Shown here piece by piece: positions 27,155 through 37,109 of a stretch of DNA of 64,000 nt. The DNA comes from Azovibrio restrictus DSM 23866 (lineage in GTDB: Bacteria; Pseudomonadota; Gammaproteobacteria; Burkholderiales; Rhodocyclaceae): NCBI RefSeq assembly GCF_000429665.1, contig NZ_AUCH01000016.1, forward strand, positions 62,001 through 126,000, in the 5' to 3' direction. The position numbers and the translations under genes are program-made. A model generated the notes under the pieces. That model did no database searches. It had not been told where the DNA came from and saw only the letters and a list, made by a program, of their open reading frames with translations. How positions within the stretch are numbered: the first letter of the stretch is position 1; each line of letters begins with the position of its first letter.

Positions 27155-28259
27155 GGCCCTGCTCCGGGTACAGGTCCAGCAGGCCGGCGCTGCTGGCCGG
27201 GCAATGGCCCCGTTCGGTGATCAGGGCGGTGACCAGGGCGGCGGGGGTGACGTCGAACGCCGGGTTGCACACGGCTTCCGTGGCGGGAATCTGGCGCAGC
27301 CGGGCAGTTTCGCCCTGGGCGTCGATTCCGGTCACCAAGCGCAGTTCATCGCCCTCCCGCGCCTCGATGGGAATGGCCGCTCCTGCCGGGCAGGCGAAAT
27401 CCAGGGTGGAGCGGGGCGCCGCCACGTAGAAGGGAATGCCCTGGTGGGCACAGGCCAGGGCCTTCAGCAGGGTGCCCACCTTGTTGGCCACGTCGCCGTT
27501 GGCGGCAATCCGGTCGGCCCCGGTGATCACCGCATCCACCTGGCCGGTGAGGATCAGCTGGCCGGCGGCGTTGTCGGCGATCAGGGTGTGGGGGATGCCC
27601 GCCTGGGCCAGTTCCCAGGCCGTGAGCAGCCCCTGGTTGCGGGGCCGGGTCTCGGACACCCAGACATGGACATCCAGGCCCGCCGTCTGGGCCGCGTAGA
27701 TGGGGGCCAGGGCCGTGCCCTGTTCCACGGTGGCGAGCCAGCCGGCATTGCAGTGGGTCATCAGTTGCAGGGGCGCATCCGGGCGGCGCGGCAGCTGGCG
27801 CAGCAGGGCCAGCCCGTGCTGGCCGATGGCCCGGTTCTGGGCCGCGTCCTCCTCGGCGATGGCGTCCGCCTCCACCCAGGCGGCAGCCGGCCGGGCGGCG
27901 GGCTCCAGGGGCGCCAGGCAGGCCAGCATCCGTCCCAGGGCCCAGGCCAGATTCACCGCCGTGGGGCGGGTGGCGGCCAGCCGGGCGGCGGCGGCGGCCA
28001 TGCCCTGGTCGCTGGCGTCGGCCTCCAGGCCCAGGGCCAGGCCGTAGGCCGCGGTGGCGCCGATCAGGGGCGCGCCACGCACCTGCATGGTACGGATGGC
28101 GTGGGCGGCAGCGGCCAGGTCCTGCAGGGGCAGCCAGCGCTGGCCATGGGGCAGCAGGGTCTGATCGAGGATTTCCACCCGGGGCGAGTGGGGCGCCGGG
28201 TCGGTGAGCCGGCGGATGGGGCGGGGGGCTGTGGTATGCATGGGGGCGGATTCTGGCAT
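27147..28259 (-). CDS. mtnA: S-methyl-5-thioribose-1-phosphate isomerase
   Basis: A 370-residue isomerase of the eIF2B-like family that converts (deoxy- or methylthio-)ribose-1-phosphate to the ribulose form. Family motifs are clear: MQVRGAPLIGATAAYGLAL near the start, THCNAGWLATVEQGTALAPI in the middle (catalytic Cys region), VSETRPRNQGLLTAWEL, and ITGADRIAANGDVANKVGT with the catalytic Asp. Length is normal. The class II aldolase overlaps its end. No mtnK, mtnP or mtnC/D is in the window, so the first step must be encoded elsewhere. Confidence 0.95.
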   Translation of the reverse strand: MPESAPMHTTAPRPIRRLTDPAPHSPRVEILDQTLLPHGQRWLPLQDLAAAAHAIRTMQVRGAPLIGATAAYGLALGLEADASDQGMAAAAARLAATRPTAVNLAWALGRMLACLAPLEPAARPAAAWVEADAIAEEDAAQNRAIGQHGLALLRQLPRRPDAPLQLMTHCNAGWLATVEQGTALAPIYAAQTAGLDVHVWVSETRPRNQGLLTAWELAQAGIPHTLIADNAAGQLILTGQVDAVITGADRIAANGDVANKVGTLLKALACAHQGIPFYVAAPRSTLDFACPAGAAIPIEAREGDELRLVTGIDAQGETARLRQIPATEAVCNPAFDVTPAALVTALITERGHCPASSAGLLDLYPEQGRG

Positions 28260-28288
28260 AGTCCGGCCCCCGCAGGGGCCGGGCCGGG

Positions 28289-30412
28289 TCAGGCGCCTAG
28301 GTGGCCGGTCAGGTACAGGACCAGCAGGGTGAGCAGGATGCCGATCACGATGAACAGGCCCAGGGGGCTTTTCTGTTCCGCGTAGGGGTCCTGGCGGCTG
28401 CGGCTGGCTCCTTCGGGGAGGCGGGCCAGCTGGGTCAGGGCAGTGCCGAAGGGAATGTTGATCCGGGCCCGGGCATTCACCGCCCAGCCGTTGGCATCGA
28501 GCAGGGCCGCCAGGCTGCGGTTCCTCAGCTTGAACCAGGCCATGGCCATGGCCGGGCCGGAAATCAGCAGCAGGATGCCGGCCAGGGCCAGGGGAATCTG
28601 CCAGGCCTTGAGCCCCAGGAAGCCGGTCACCACCGAGGCCAGGGCCGTGCCCAGGGCGCCCAGGGCCAGGCCGATGGCGGCGAAGATGCCGGCAAAGCGG
28701 GCCGCATCGAAGGGCGCGGGTTTGGGGGCTTCGGCTGCCGGGGCGGCGGCCGCAGTCTTGGCGGCGAGCAGCTCATCGGCGCCCTTGGACTTGGCGGCGG
28801 CGAATTTCTGCACCTGTTCCGCCACCAGCCGGGCCACCTTCTTGTAGGGGGACCAGAAGGCCTGGCGCAGGCTGATGGGGTGCTCGACGATGCGGCTCAC
28901 GGTGGCGTCCCAGTCCTGGCCGTCCCGGTCGTAGAACACCCCGTTGCGGCCCACCAGCAGCTGATCCGCATCCCCGGCGGTGACGGCGGCGGCGATCTGC
29001 TTTCTGGCCCCGGCCCGGCTGCAGTCGCAATACAGCAGGTAGAGGCCTGAGAGGCCGGCCAGGCTGGCGTGTCTGGCCGGGTCCAGCACTTCCAGGGTGA
29101 GTTCGCAGCTGCGTCCGTCGATGTACAGGGTGCCGGCCTGGAAGGCGGCGGCCTGCTGGCGGCTGTAGAAGTCCCGGAAGGCCACGAAGTTGTGCACCAG
29201 CCGGGGCAGGTCCCGCACGTAGCGGGTGATCTGGTCGGCGGCGGCGATGGCTTCGGCCTCGGGCTGCAGGGCCTGGTCGGCGGCGATCAGGGCCTGCAGC
29301 CGGGCGGGCAGGTCACCGTCCGCCAGGGCTTCCAGCCGGGCCGGCTCCCAGCTTCCCAGGGGGCTCTCCGGCCGGGCCGCCTGCCAGGCCTGGTAGGCGG
29401 CCATGGTCTGGCAGAGGCTGTGCCAGCCGGCCTCGTCCAGGGTTTCCCGCTCCCCCAGCAGGGGCTGCACCAGTTGTTCCCGGAAGGCAGCCATGGCGGC
29501 GCCCCAGGCCGGATTGATGCCATTGCTCAGGGGCAGGGGGCGGCCTGCCTCCACCAGGGCCAGGGGCAGGGCGGCCATGGCGGCGCTGCTCTCGTCCAGC
29601 TGCTGCAGGCCCAGGGCCTTGAACTGCTCCTCGGCGCCATTGACCAGGGCGCCGGCCTTGGGGTCGAAGGCCGCCAGGCGGCAACGGGTGAAGTAGTCGT
29701 CGATTTTGGCGGCCACGGCGGCCAGGGCGGCGCCGGCCGCAGCGGTGGCCGGCCCCAGGGGCTGGCAGCCCGGTTCCCGGGCGGGGGCCTGCTGCCAGGC
29801 GTTGAGCTGCTGCAGCTCGGCCTGGAAGCGTTCGTACAGGGGTTGATCCACCCCCGCCTGACCGTTGCGGTCCAGGGGGCCGGCGTAGGCACTGGCCAGG
29901 TCGCCGATCAGGGCGGCCAGCTCTGCGTCTTCCGTGCTGGCGGGGGTGACGATGCCGTCCCCGTTCAGGGGCTGGGCGGCGAAGCGCTGTACGGCCTCGC
30001 AGGTGTCGGCCACGCTGATTTCCGTGGCGCCCGCCTTGTCCAGCCCGGCCAGGATGTGTTCCAGGGCGGCCCGCAGGGCCGGGTGGGCGGCTGCATCCAG
30101 CCATTCCAGGGCCAGGGCGGGGCTGCCCTGGACCAGGACTTCCTTGTGCTTGAGCCGGGCGCCGGCCCAGTCCAGGGCGGCCAGCAGTTCCGGCGGGCGG
30201 ATGTGGCCGTCCCCGTCCGTGTCCACCAGGGCCAGGGTCTTCTCGTCCAGGGCCAGGCCCCGGGCCGGCACCGACAGGGCCACCCAGAGCTTCTGGTCCA
30301 GTTCCGCCAGGCGGGCCAGGTCGGCCCAGGTTTCCAGCTTGACCTGGTCGAAGCCGCCGACGCGGAAGAACTGCCAGGGGTGGGGGGGACGGTTTTGTTC
30401 CAGCGTGCTCAT
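28289..30412 (-). CDS. Large EF-hand membrane protein of unknown function
   Basis: A 707-residue protein. Residues about 63-74 (DTDGDGHIRPPE) form a canonical calcium loop: D1, D3, D5, G6, I8 and E12 are all present. A second, degenerate loop (LNGDGIVTP) lies near residue 150. The middle (about 190-560) is soluble and Ala/Leu/Gln-rich. The C-terminal 150 residues contain two adjacent membrane helices (about 575-600 and 605-630) and a third at the very end (about 685-705). No signal peptide. It starts 10 bases after glnE on the same strand and is followed by mtnA. A Ca2+-responsive membrane-anchored role is plausible but unproved; I do not recognise a named family. Confidence 0.8.
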   Translation of the reverse strand: MSTLEQNRPPHPWQFFRVGGFDQVKLETWADLARLAELDQKLWVALSVPARGLALDEKTLALVDTDGDGHIRPPELLAALDWAGARLKHKEVLVQGSPALALEWLDAAAHPALRAALEHILAGLDKAGATEISVADTCEAVQRFAAQPLNGDGIVTPASTEDAELAALIGDLASAYAGPLDRNGQAGVDQPLYERFQAELQQLNAWQQAPAREPGCQPLGPATAAAGAALAAVAAKIDDYFTRCRLAAFDPKAGALVNGAEEQFKALGLQQLDESSAAMAALPLALVEAGRPLPLSNGINPAWGAAMAAFREQLVQPLLGERETLDEAGWHSLCQTMAAYQAWQAARPESPLGSWEPARLEALADGDLPARLQALIAADQALQPEAEAIAAADQITRYVRDLPRLVHNFVAFRDFYSRQQAAAFQAGTLYIDGRSCELTLEVLDPARHASLAGLSGLYLLYCDCSRAGARKQIAAAVTAGDADQLLVGRNGVFYDRDGQDWDATVSRIVEHPISLRQAFWSPYKKVARLVAEQVQKFAAAKSKGADELLAAKTAAAAPAAEAPKPAPFDAARFAGIFAAIGLALGALGTALASVVTGFLGLKAWQIPLALAGILLLISGPAMAMAWFKLRNRSLAALLDANGWAVNARARINIPFGTALTQLARLPEGASRSRQDPYAEQKSPLGLFIVIGILLTLLVLYLTGHLGA

Positions 30413-30422
30413 GGGGGCTCCT

Positions 30423-33131
30423 TTACGCGAACAGGGTGTGCCAGAGGGCGGTGACGGCGGTGATGTGGCTTTCTACCCCTTCCCGGGGCAGGCGGGACTT
30501 GGGCGCATCGTTGAGGCGTTTGACGTGCTGCAGGCGCCGGTATTCCCGGTAGGCGTTGCGGGCACCATCGGCCAGTTCGGCCGGAATCAGCCCCAGCTCG
30601 GCGGCCATCCTGAGCAGGGCGATGTTGCCCAGGTTGGCGGTGAGTTCCGGGTACTGGTGGGCATGGCCCAGGATCAGGTACTGGACCATGAACTCCACGT
30701 CGATGATGCCGCCCGGGTCCTGCTTCAGGTCGAACAGTTCCGGCTCCTTGCTGCCATGACTGTCGAGCATCTTCTGGCGCATGGCCAGCACTTCCTCCCG
30801 GAGTCTGGCCAGGTCCCGGGGCTGGCAGAGGATTTCCCGGCGCACTGCCTCGAAGCGCCGGCCCAGCTCCGGGTCCCCGGCCACGCAGCGGGCCCGGGTC
30901 AGGGCCTGGTGCTCCCAGACCCAGGCTTCCTTGAGCTGGTATTCCCGGAAGGCTTCCAGGCTGCACACCAGCAGGCCCGAGTCGCCGTTGGGCCGCAGCC
31001 GCAGGTCGGTTTCGAACAGCAGGCCGGCGGGGGTCTGGCTGGAGAGCCAGGTGTTGATGCGCTGACCCAGGCGGGTGTAGTTCTGCTGGGCCGCCGGGTC
31101 CTGGTCCCGCTCGTCGCTCAGGTACACCAGGTCCAGGTCCGAGGCGTAGCCCAGTTCCTTCCCACCCAGCTTGCCGTAGCCGATGATGGCGAAGGCCGGC
31201 TGGGCCCGGTGCGGGTTCCTGAGCTTGGCCCAGCACAGGCGCAGGGTGGTCTCCACCATGATTTCGGCCAGCTCGGTGAGGTGGTCGGAGATGCGCTCGA
31301 TGCTGTGCAGCCCGGCCAGGTCCTGGGCCAGCAGGCGGAATACCTGGGCGTGGTGCATTTCCCGCAGCAGGTCCATCTCCCGTTCCGTATCCCCGTCGGC
31401 CTCCGCCAGGCGGCGCTCCAGGTCGCTGCGGAAGGCGGGCCAGTCGGTGGCCACCTCCAGCAGGCGGGCATCCAGGAGCTCATCGAGCAGGATGGGGTGG
31501 CGGTTCAGGTAGACGGCGGCCCAGGAGGAGGCGCCGACGATGTCGGCCACCTTCTGCAGGGCCTGGGGATACTGCTGCAGCAGGGCCAGGTAGGCGCCCC
31601 GGCGGGCGATGGTTTCCAGAAAGTCCAGGCCCCGGGTCAGGACCAGGTCCGGGTCCGGGGCGGCCCGGGCGATTTCCAGCAGACGGGGTCCCACGGCATC
31701 CAGCCGTTCCCGGTTGCTGCTCGGCAGCTGCTGGTAGCGGCCCGAGTGGCGCAGGGCTTCGAGGCGCTCCCAGATCCGGGCCGGCTGGCGGTAGCCCAGT
31801 TCCCCCAAGCGTTCCTGAGCCAGCTCCGTTTCCATGGGGCCGAGCCAGAGCCCGGCCAGGGGATGCTCGCCTTCTTCCGGGTCCGAGAAGATGGCTTCGA
31901 AGTGGCTGTTCACCTTTTCCCGATGCCCGTTCAGCACGGCCAGCAGGCTGGCCCAGTCGGGGAAATCCATGCTGGCGGCGATCAGGGCCTGCTCCGCCGC
32001 GCCTTCGGGCAGCATGTGGGTCTGCTGGTCGGCCACGTACTGGAGCCGGTGTTCCAGGCGGCGCAGGAACTGGTAGGCGTCGGCAAGTTCGGCCTCCGTC
32101 TCCTTCCGGATGGTGCCCCGTTCTGCCAGCTGCTTCAGCACCGATAGGGTGGGGCGGATCTGCAGGCCCGGGTCCCGGCCGCCGCGGATCAGCTGGAACA
32201 CCTGGGCGATGAACTCGATTTCCCGGATGCCCCCGGGGCCCAGCTTGATGTGCTCGGCCATGTCCTTCCTCGCCACTTCCCGGCGGATCTGGGCGTGCAG
32301 GTCGCGCATGGCGTTGATGGCGCCGAAATCCAGGTACTTGCGGAACACGAAGGGGCGGGACACCTTGCCCAGGGCCGCCATCCATTCGGCCTGGTGGCCG
32401 GCAGCATTGGCGCCGGTGTTCATGACCCGGGCCTTGATCCAGGCGTAGCGCTCCCACTCCCGGCCCTGGGTGATGAAGTAGTTCTCCAGGGCGTCCAGGG
32501 AGCAGACCAGGGGACCGGAGTCCCCGTTGGGGCGCAGGCGCATGTCCACCCGGAACACCTGGCCGTCGCCGGTGACTTCCCCCAGGGCGGCGATCAGGCG
32601 CTTGCCCAGGCGGTTGAAGAAATCGAAGTTGTCGATCTTTTTCGGCCCGGCGGTTTCCCCGTCCTCGGGATAGATGAAGATGTAATCCACGTCCGAGGAG
32701 ACATTGAGCTCCCGCCCGCCCAGCTTGCCCATGCCGATCACCAGCAGGCGCTGGGGCCGGCCCTGGTGGTCCAGGGGTTCCCCGTAAGTCTGCACCAGCT
32801 GCCGGTGGTGGTAGTCCAGGGCCACGTTGGTGGTGACGTCGGCCAGCAGGGTCATGCTCTCGACCACCTCGGCCAGGGAGGCCAGCCCGCACAGGTCCCG
32901 CAGTTCCAGGTGGGCCATGGCCTGCTGCCGCAGGCGGCGCAGCTGACGTTTCAGGATTTCCTCATCCCCGGCCTCGGGGCGCAGGGCGCTGTGGAGCAGG
33001 TCTTCGGACAGGGGGTGGAGCCAGTGTTGCTGCAGGATTCCGGGTAGTTCGGGGCGGGCGTTGAAGAGCTGGCGCAGGTACTGGCTGTGGGCCAGGGCCG
33101 GGGCCCAGCGGGGCTCGAGGATGTTTTCCAT
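30423..33131 (-). CDS. glnE: Bifunctional glutamine synthetase adenylyltransferase/deadenylase
   Basis: A 902-residue enzyme that adds and removes AMP on glutamine synthetase in answer to PII and glutamine. Two nucleotidyltransferase halves are seen: the N-terminal deadenylase half with GMGKLGGRELNVSSDVDYIF and the C-terminal adenylyltransferase half with GYGKLGGKELGYASDLDLVY, each followed by a helical regulatory domain. The frame stays open far upstream on the antisense of yhdP, but ATG at 33131 (MENILEPRW) gives the family's normal length. It is divergent from yhdP (87-base gap) and heads a minus-strand run with the EF-hand protein. Nitrogen control fits the nif genes in the window. Confidence 0.96.
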   Translation of the reverse strand: MENILEPRWAPALAHSQYLRQLFNARPELPGILQQHWLHPLSEDLLHSALRPEAGDEEILKRQLRRLRQQAMAHLELRDLCGLASLAEVVESMTLLADVTTNVALDYHHRQLVQTYGEPLDHQGRPQRLLVIGMGKLGGRELNVSSDVDYIFIYPEDGETAGPKKIDNFDFFNRLGKRLIAALGEVTGDGQVFRVDMRLRPNGDSGPLVCSLDALENYFITQGREWERYAWIKARVMNTGANAAGHQAEWMAALGKVSRPFVFRKYLDFGAINAMRDLHAQIRREVARKDMAEHIKLGPGGIREIEFIAQVFQLIRGGRDPGLQIRPTLSVLKQLAERGTIRKETEAELADAYQFLRRLEHRLQYVADQQTHMLPEGAAEQALIAASMDFPDWASLLAVLNGHREKVNSHFEAIFSDPEEGEHPLAGLWLGPMETELAQERLGELGYRQPARIWERLEALRHSGRYQQLPSSNRERLDAVGPRLLEIARAAPDPDLVLTRGLDFLETIARRGAYLALLQQYPQALQKVADIVGASSWAAVYLNRHPILLDELLDARLLEVATDWPAFRSDLERRLAEADGDTEREMDLLREMHHAQVFRLLAQDLAGLHSIERISDHLTELAEIMVETTLRLCWAKLRNPHRAQPAFAIIGYGKLGGKELGYASDLDLVYLSDERDQDPAAQQNYTRLGQRINTWLSSQTPAGLLFETDLRLRPNGDSGLLVCSLEAFREYQLKEAWVWEHQALTRARCVAGDPELGRRFEAVRREILCQPRDLARLREEVLAMRQKMLDSHGSKEPELFDLKQDPGGIIDVEFMVQYLILGHAHQYPELTANLGNIALLRMAAELGLIPAELADGARNAYREYRRLQHVKRLNDAPKSRLPREGVESHITAVTALWHTLFA

Positions 33132-33218
33132 GGATTTTCCAGGGGCGGCGGGGGCGCTCGGGATAAAATGGCGCACCCTGTTATTTAGTCGGACCATTTT
33201 AGAGAGCCTTTCTCCGGA

Positions 33219-36200
33219 TTGGCAAAACTCCTGGCAAATTCCTTGGCAAATCTGATCACCCCGGAACTGCGTGCCGCCTGGTATCACCGTCTGCACTTCC
33301 TCTGGCCCTGGCTGGCCCGGAAGCGGGTGCGCACGACCCTGGCCTGGCTGGGCTGGAGCCTGTTCGCCTTGTATCTGGCCTTCACGGTGCTGGTGCTGGT
33401 GCTGCGCTACGGGGTGCTGCCGGAGATTCACCGCTACCAGGGCGACATCGAGGCGGCGGCCAGCGAAGCCCTGGGGCTGCCGGTCAGCGCCGCTCACCTG
33501 GAGGCCCGGTGGACCGGCCTCAACCCCACCCTGGTGCTGGACGACGTGCGCCTGCTCAATCCGGCGGGAGATCCGGCCCTGACCCTGGAGCGGGTCGAGG
33601 CCGTCCTGTCCTGGCGCAGCCTGTGGCGGGGCGAACCCCTGTTTGCCCTGCTGGTGCTGGAGCGTCCGGCCCTGCAGATCCGCCGGGACAGCCAGGGGGA
33701 GATTTTCGTGGCCGGCATTTCTACCGCCGGGCCCGGGGACGGCCGGGGCCTCCAGTGGGTCCTGGAGCAGACCCGCATCCGCATCCGCAACGCCACCGTG
33801 GCCTGGGAGGACGAGCTGCGCCGGGCGCCGCCCCTGGTCCTGGAAGACCTGCAGTTCGAGCTGCACAACCGGGGCGCCCACCACCGCTTCGGCCTTTCCG
33901 CCCTGCCGCCCCCGGCCCTGGCGGCCCGGCTCGACGTGCGCGGCGACCTGGTGGGAGATGCCGGGGAAAGCCCCGAAGCCTGGCGGGGTGACCTCTACAC
34001 CCGCCTCGATTACGTGGACCTGGCCGCCTGGAACGCCTGGGTGGATTACCCGGTGGCCCTGCCCCGAGGCCGGGGCGGGCTGCAGCTCTGGGCCGGGCGG
34101 GAGGATGGGGCCTGGAAGGCCACCGCCGACCTGGCCCTCCAGGATCTGCGCCTGCGCCTGGCGCCGGAGCTGCCGGAACTGGACCTGGCCCACCTGGATG
34201 GCCGCCTGAAGCTGGCCCAGGCCCCGGGGTTCCTGCAGCTGGAGACCCGCCAGCTGCGCCTGGACACCCGCAACGGCCTGCGCCTGGAGCCCCTGGATCT
34301 GGCCGGCGAGTGGCGGGGCCAGAGCGGGCAGCCGGGCCAGGGCTCCCTGCGGGCCAATGGTTTCGACCTGGGGGTGCTGGCCGGCCTGGCCGCCCACCTG
34401 CCCCTGGATGCCACCAGCCGCCAGCTGCTGGAGCGGCACCAGCCCCAGGGCCGGGTGCGCCAGCTGCAGATGAGCTGGGACGCCCGGGGCGGCGAGTGGA
34501 AGAAATACAGCCTCAAGGCGGCTTTCGAAGGCCTGGGCCTGAAGGCTGACGGCGTGGTGCCCGGCGCTAGAGGCCTGGTGGGCCAGGTGGAGGCCAGCGA
34601 GCAGGGGGGGCGCCTGAGCCTGGACAGCCGCCGTTCGGCCCTGGACCTGCCCGCCGTCTTTGCCGAGCCGGATATTCCCCTGGAGCGCCTGCTGGCCCAG
34701 GTGGACTGGCGGCCGGTCAAGGACCAGGCCGGCGAAGGGCTGGAAGTGCAGATCGGACGCCTGGATTTCAGCGGCCCCCATGCGGATGGCCATGTGAGCG
34801 GCAGCTACCGCACCCTGCCGGACGGACCGGGGCTGATCGACTTGCAGGGCGGCATTTCCCGGGCCCAGGCCAGCGAGGCCTGGCGCTACATTCCCAAGGC
34901 GGTCAATGCCGACGTGCCGGCCTGGCTGCGCCAGGGGCTGCTGGCCGGTACCGGCGGCGATGCCCGGCTGACCCTGAAGGGCAATCTCAAGGACTTCCCC
35001 TTCCGGGACCCGGCCACCGGCCTGTTCCTGATCACCGCCAAGGCCAAGGATGTGACCATCCACTACGGGCGCGACTGGCCCGTGATCGAAGGGGTGGATG
35101 CCGACATGCGCTTTGGCATCGGCATGCGCATCCAGGCCCACGCGGGCCGCATCCTGGGCGCCAGGCTGGGGGAAACCTCGGTGGAAATTCCCGATTTCGA
35201 GGCCAGCGAGGAGATGCTGCTGGTGCGCGGGCTGGCTTCCGGGCCCACGGCGGAGTTCCTGAAATTCATCGACAAGAGTCCGGTGGCTGCCACCATCGAC
35301 CACTTCACCGAGGGCATGAGCACCCAGGGCAGCGGCCGCCTGGCCCTGGAGCTGGACCTGCCCCTGCGCCATGTGGACGACACCCGCATCCGGGGCCGCT
35401 ACCACTTCGAGAACAACCAGGTGGTGTTCGTGCCCGGCCTGCCCCCGGCCAGCGCCGTCCAGGGGCGCCTGGACTTCACCGAAAGCGCCGTCAATGCGCC
35501 CGACATCCGCGGCACCTTCCTGGGTCAGCCCATGCAGCTGAAGGCCCTGTCCGAGGCTGGTGCCGTGCACATCAAGGCGGGCGGCGGCTTTACCGCCCGG
35601 GAGCTGAAGCGCCATTTCAACCTGCCCCTGTTCGACAGCCTGTCAGGGACCTCCAGCTGGCAGGCGGAGGTGAAGGTGCGCAAGAAGAATGCGGACTTCC
35701 TGGTGACTTCCAGTCTCCAGGGCCTCAGTTCCAGCCTGCCGCCCCCGTTCAACAAGCCGGCGGCCGACAGCCTGCCCCTGCGCCTGCAGAAATCGACCCC
35801 CGACAGCCATGGCGGACCGGTCCGGGAGCAGGTCCACCTGAGCCTGGGCAAGGTGCTGGAAGGTCAGCTGCTGCGCCGCCAGCAGGGTGAGGCCATGGTC
35901 CTGGAGCGGGGCGTGCTCGGCATCGGCCAGACGGCCCAGCTGCCGGAGCGGGGCTTGAGCGTGTTCGTCAACCAGGACCGTATCGACCTGGACCAGTGGC
36001 GGCTACTGCTGGGCGGAGCCGCGGGCCCGGCCCGGGAAGGGGGGCTGCCCCTGAACCTGGTGGCCGTACAGGCTCGGGAGCTGACGGCCTTCGGCCGGCC
36101 CTTCGGCGAGGTGAGCTTGCGTCTGCGTCCCGATGGTCAGCGCTGGCGCATCCTGGTGGCGGCCCGGGAAGCCGTGGGCGAGCTGTCCTGGGACGGCACC

Positions 36201-37109
36201 GGTCAGGGCACGGTGACGGCCGACCTGAAACGCCTGCGCCTGGAATCGGGCCAGGACGGGGCGGCCGACTCCGCCCTGCTGGAAAGTCTGCCGGGCATGG
36301 ACATCAAGGTGGGGGATTTCGTCGTGGGCCAGCGCCGTTTCGGCCGCCTGGAGCTGAAGGCGGAAAATGCCGGGGGCCGCTGGAACCTGCGCCAGATCCT
36401 GATCGACAACCAGGATGGCCGCCTGACCGGCAACGGGGTCTGGGAGACCGGGGCCGCCAATCGCACCCAGCTGGATTTCCAGCTCCAGGTGAGCGATACC
36501 GGCGGGCTCCTGGGCCGCCTCGGCTATCCGGGCGCCATCAGGGGTGGCACGGCCAAGCTGGCGGGCAAGCTGGACTGGGCCGGGGCGCCGGTGGCCTTCG
36601 ACCCCGCCACCCTGGGCGGCACCCTGCAGCTGGAAGCCGCCAAGGGCCAGTTTTCCAAGGTGGAGCCCGGGGTGGGCAAGCTCCTGGGCCTGCTCTCCCT
36701 GCAGTCCGTGACCCGGCGCCTGACCCTGGACTTCCGCGACATCTTTAGCGACGGGTTTGCCTACGACTCCATCGAGGCCAAACTCAAGCTGAAGGGAGGC
36801 ATCATGCACACGGACGGGGACCTGAAGATAGACGGCCCGGCGGGCGAGGTGCTGATGAACGGCACGGTGGACATGAAACAGGAGACCCAGAACCTGCTGG
36901 TCACCGTGCAGCCCGAGCTGGGCGGCGTGGCGGCCGTGGGCGCGGCGGTGGCCATCAATCCCGTGGTGGGGGCTGCGGCCCTGCTGGCCCAGAACCTGTT
37001 GAAGAATCCCCTCAACAAGGCTTTCGGCTTCCAGTACCGGGTCACTGGTAGCTGGGCTCAGCCCCAGGTGGACAAGGTGGAGCACAAACCCCAGGAGGCC
37101 CAGCCGTGA
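33219..37109 (+). CDS. yhdP: YhdP-family (DUF3971, AsmA-like) envelope protein
   Basis: A 1296-residue giant of the AsmA-like superfamily. One N-terminal membrane helix (about 42-66, FALYLAFTVLVLVLRYGVLP as landmark) is followed by a long periplasmic region of repeated beta strands and an AsmA-type C-terminal domain, ending near GFQYRVTGSWAQPQVDKVE. In E. coli YhdP, TamB and YdbH carry phospholipids to the outer membrane. The start is unclear: TTG at 33219 lies in a short run of GGCAAA repeats, and no ATG is available. The next gene overlaps by 4 bases (GTGA), opening a four-gene operon. Confidence 0.92.
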   Translation: MAKLLANSLANLITPELRAAWYHRLHFLWPWLARKRVRTTLAWLGWSLFALYLAFTVLVLVLRYGVLPEIHRYQGDIEAAASEALGLPVSAAHLEARWTGLNPTLVLDDVRLLNPAGDPALTLERVEAVLSWRSLWRGEPLFALLVLERPALQIRRDSQGEIFVAGISTAGPGDGRGLQWVLEQTRIRIRNATVAWEDELRRAPPLVLEDLQFELHNRGAHHRFGLSALPPPALAARLDVRGDLVGDAGESPEAWRGDLYTRLDYVDLAAWNAWVDYPVALPRGRGGLQLWAGREDGAWKATADLALQDLRLRLAPELPELDLAHLDGRLKLAQAPGFLQLETRQLRLDTRNGLRLEPLDLAGEWRGQSGQPGQGSLRANGFDLGVLAGLAAHLPLDATSRQLLERHQPQGRVRQLQMSWDARGGEWKKYSLKAAFEGLGLKADGVVPGARGLVGQVEASEQGGRLSLDSRRSALDLPAVFAEPDIPLERLLAQVDWRPVKDQAGEGLEVQIGRLDFSGPHADGHVSGSYRTLPDGPGLIDLQGGISRAQASEAWRYIPKAVNADVPAWLRQGLLAGTGGDARLTLKGNLKDFPFRDPATGLFLITAKAKDVTIHYGRDWPVIEGVDADMRFGIGMRIQAHAGRILGARLGETSVEIPDFEASEEMLLVRGLASGPTAEFLKFIDKSPVAATIDHFTEGMSTQGSGRLALELDLPLRHVDDTRIRGRYHFENNQVVFVPGLPPASAVQGRLDFTESAVNAPDIRGTFLGQPMQLKALSEAGAVHIKAGGGFTARELKRHFNLPLFDSLSGTSSWQAEVKVRKKNADFLVTSSLQGLSSSLPPPFNKPAADSLPLRLQKSTPDSHGGPVREQVHLSLGKVLEGQLLRRQQGEAMVLERGVLGIGQTAQLPERGLSVFVNQDRIDLDQWRLLLGGAAGPAREGGLPLNLVAVQARELTAFGRPFGEVSLRLRPDGQRWRILVAAREAVGELSWDGTGQGTVTADLKRLRLESGQDGAADSALLESLPGMDIKVGDFVVGQRRFGRLELKAENAGGRWNLRQILIDNQDGRLTGNGVWETGAANRTQLDFQLQVSDTGGLLGRLGYPGAIRGGTAKLAGKLDWAGAPVAFDPATLGGTLQLEAAKGQFSKVEPGVGKLLGLLSLQSVTRRLTLDFRDIFSDGFAYDSIEAKLKLKGGIMHTDGDLKIDGPAGEVLMNGTVDMKQETQNLLVTVQPELGGVAAVGAAVAINPVVGAAALLAQNLLKNPLNKAFGFQYRVTGSWAQPQVDKVEHKPQEAQP

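Noticed and set aside
33219..33250. Short GGCAAA repeats at the start of yhdP as a regulatory array
   Set aside because: Only three imperfect copies, and they are codons of the N-terminus; too little to call a site.
30423..35615. A 1730-codon open frame on the minus strand
   Set aside because: It is glnE plus a stop-free antisense stretch of yhdP. glnE starts at 33131 with the normal family length; the extension has no family match and reflects high GC.
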